In this document: positions 39,272-39,844 of the stretch, piece after piece
Position numbering within the stretch: position 1 is the first letter of the stretch
How the letters are laid out: each line of letters starts with the position of its first letter
Assembly: GCF_003949795.1 (NCBI RefSeq)
Contig: NZ_RPRY01000029.1
Span: forward strand, 1-39,844
Reading direction: 5' to 3'
Source of the DNA: Streptomyces sp. WAC06614
GTDB taxonomy: Bacteria; Actinomycetota; Actinomycetes; Streptomycetales; Streptomycetaceae
Length of the DNA stretch: 39,844 nt
Notes under the pieces: generated by a model
Databases searched by the model: none
What the model was told of the DNA's origin: nothing
Seen by the model: only the letters and a program-made list of their open reading frames with translations
Made by a program: the position numbers and the translations under genes

Positions 39272-39844
39272 TTGACCGCGACGCCGAGCGAACCGTTGCA
39301 GCGCACCCTGCTCCTGTTCGACATCGAGAAGTTCAGCAACCGCGACGACGTGGAACAGTCGTTCCTGCGCCGGATGCTCTACGACGTCGTCGAACGGATC
39401 CTCGAAGCGGCCGGCATCGACCAGACCCGCCAGCTGCGCGCCGACCGCGGCGACGGCGTCCTGGTGATGATCGACGCGAACGTACCGCTGACCGGCCTGC
39501 TGAAGGTCCTGCTCACCGAGGGCCCCGGACAGCTGCGCTCGATGAACCGCATGGCGTCGAGCGCGGCCCAGATCCGGCTGCGTACCGTGCTGGCCACCGG
39601 TTTCGTGGCGATCGACGGCCAGGGCGGCTGGGTGGGCTCGGACCTCAACCACGCCTGCCGCCTCCTCGACGCGGAGGCCCTACGCACCGCGCTGCGCGCG
39701 ACGTCCACGGACCTCGCGCTGTGCGTGTCCGAGTCGGTCCACCGGGGCATCGTGCAGCACGACCACCCCGGCATCCCGGCGGACTCCTTCCACGAGATCA
39801 CCGTGCCCAGCAAGAACGGCCCCCTCCAGGCCTGGCTCCACGCC
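39272..39844 (+). CDS. Class III nucleotidyl cyclase-like protein (incomplete at the right edge)
   Basis: The frame starts at TTG 39272, behind a near-perfect GGGAGG, and runs 191 codons to the window edge with no stop. It resembles the class III adenylate/guanylate cyclase domain: LLFDIEKFS supplies metal-binding Asp17, RGDGVLVMI supplies Asp61, and DLNHACRLL supplies Asn126 and Arg130 with the canonical four-residue spacing of the transition-state pair. Substrate-choosing residues cannot be read with confidence. No membrane or sensor domain precedes it. The neighbouring Crp-family gene has an intact nucleotide-binding cassette, so the two may form a signal-response pair. It might be a catalytically inactive homologue. 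Confidence 0.78.
   Translation, partial: MTATPSEPLQRTLLLFDIEKFSNRDDVEQSFLRRMLYDVVERILEAAGIDQTRQLRADRGDGVLVMIDANVPLTGLLKVLLTEGPGQLRSMNRMASSAAQIRLRTVLATGFVAIDGQGGWVGSDLNHACRLLDAEALRTALRATSTDLALCVSESVHRGIVQHDHPGIPADSFHEITVPSKNGPLQAWLHA

Overview
The window is chromosomal DNA of a high-GC actinomycete, almost certainly a Streptomyces or close relative. The evidence is the very high GC content, frequent GTG/TTG starts, the gene order rplM-rpsI-glmM-coaA-glmS-acpS, the infA-rpmJ-rpsM-rpsK-rpoA-rplQ cluster without rpsD, and proteins that closely resemble those I know from Streptomyces. It is mostly core translation machinery, read leftward (minus strand), flanked by accessory genes.

Layout, left to right. 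1-406: a GC-rich tandem repeat of four ~90-bp units, noncoding. 407-5727: acpS, glmS and a small lipoprotein (minus), then coaA and a DUF389 membrane protein (plus). 5792-8298: glmM, rpsI, rplM (minus) with a good housekeeping promoter before rplM. 8551-9445: a decayed GT87-type membrane glycosyltransferase with a frame change. 9471-12010: an ABC-F ATPase and truA. 12104-15304: infA-rpmJ-rpsM-rpsK-rpoA-rplQ. 15466-18381: secY-adk-map. 18570-22853: the spc cluster (rplN to rplO). 22962-28232: the S10 cluster (rpsJ to rpsQ). 28757-29935: one unknown membrane-anchored protein. 30118-34473: the str operon rpsL-rpsG-fusA-tuf. 34750-35742: rmlB-like dehydratase (minus), divergent from a plus-strand run of a YfhO-family membrane protein, a Crp/Fnr regulator and a class III nucleotidyl cyclase-like protein cut by the right edge.

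How the genes work together. The ribosomal clusters with EF-Tu, EF-G, IF1, RNA polymerase alpha, SecY, methionine aminopeptidase and adenylate kinase form one growth-linked block. GlmS and GlmM supply glucosamine phosphate for cell-wall UDP-GlcNAc; CoaA and AcpS supply coenzyme A and its transfer to acyl carrier proteins. The right end looks like a surface-sugar pair (RmlB/YfhO) followed by a possible cyclic-nucleotide regulator and cyclase pair.

The most notable unexplained signals are: (i) an identical 26-nt element in the leaders of both rpsJ and rpsL, built from two interlocking pairs of complementary arms; (ii) a mutually exclusive hairpin arrangement at the S10/spc boundary; (iii) the Crp-like/cyclase pair with a CRP-type site between them; (iv) the left-edge 90-bp repeat; (v) the GT87 pseudogene.
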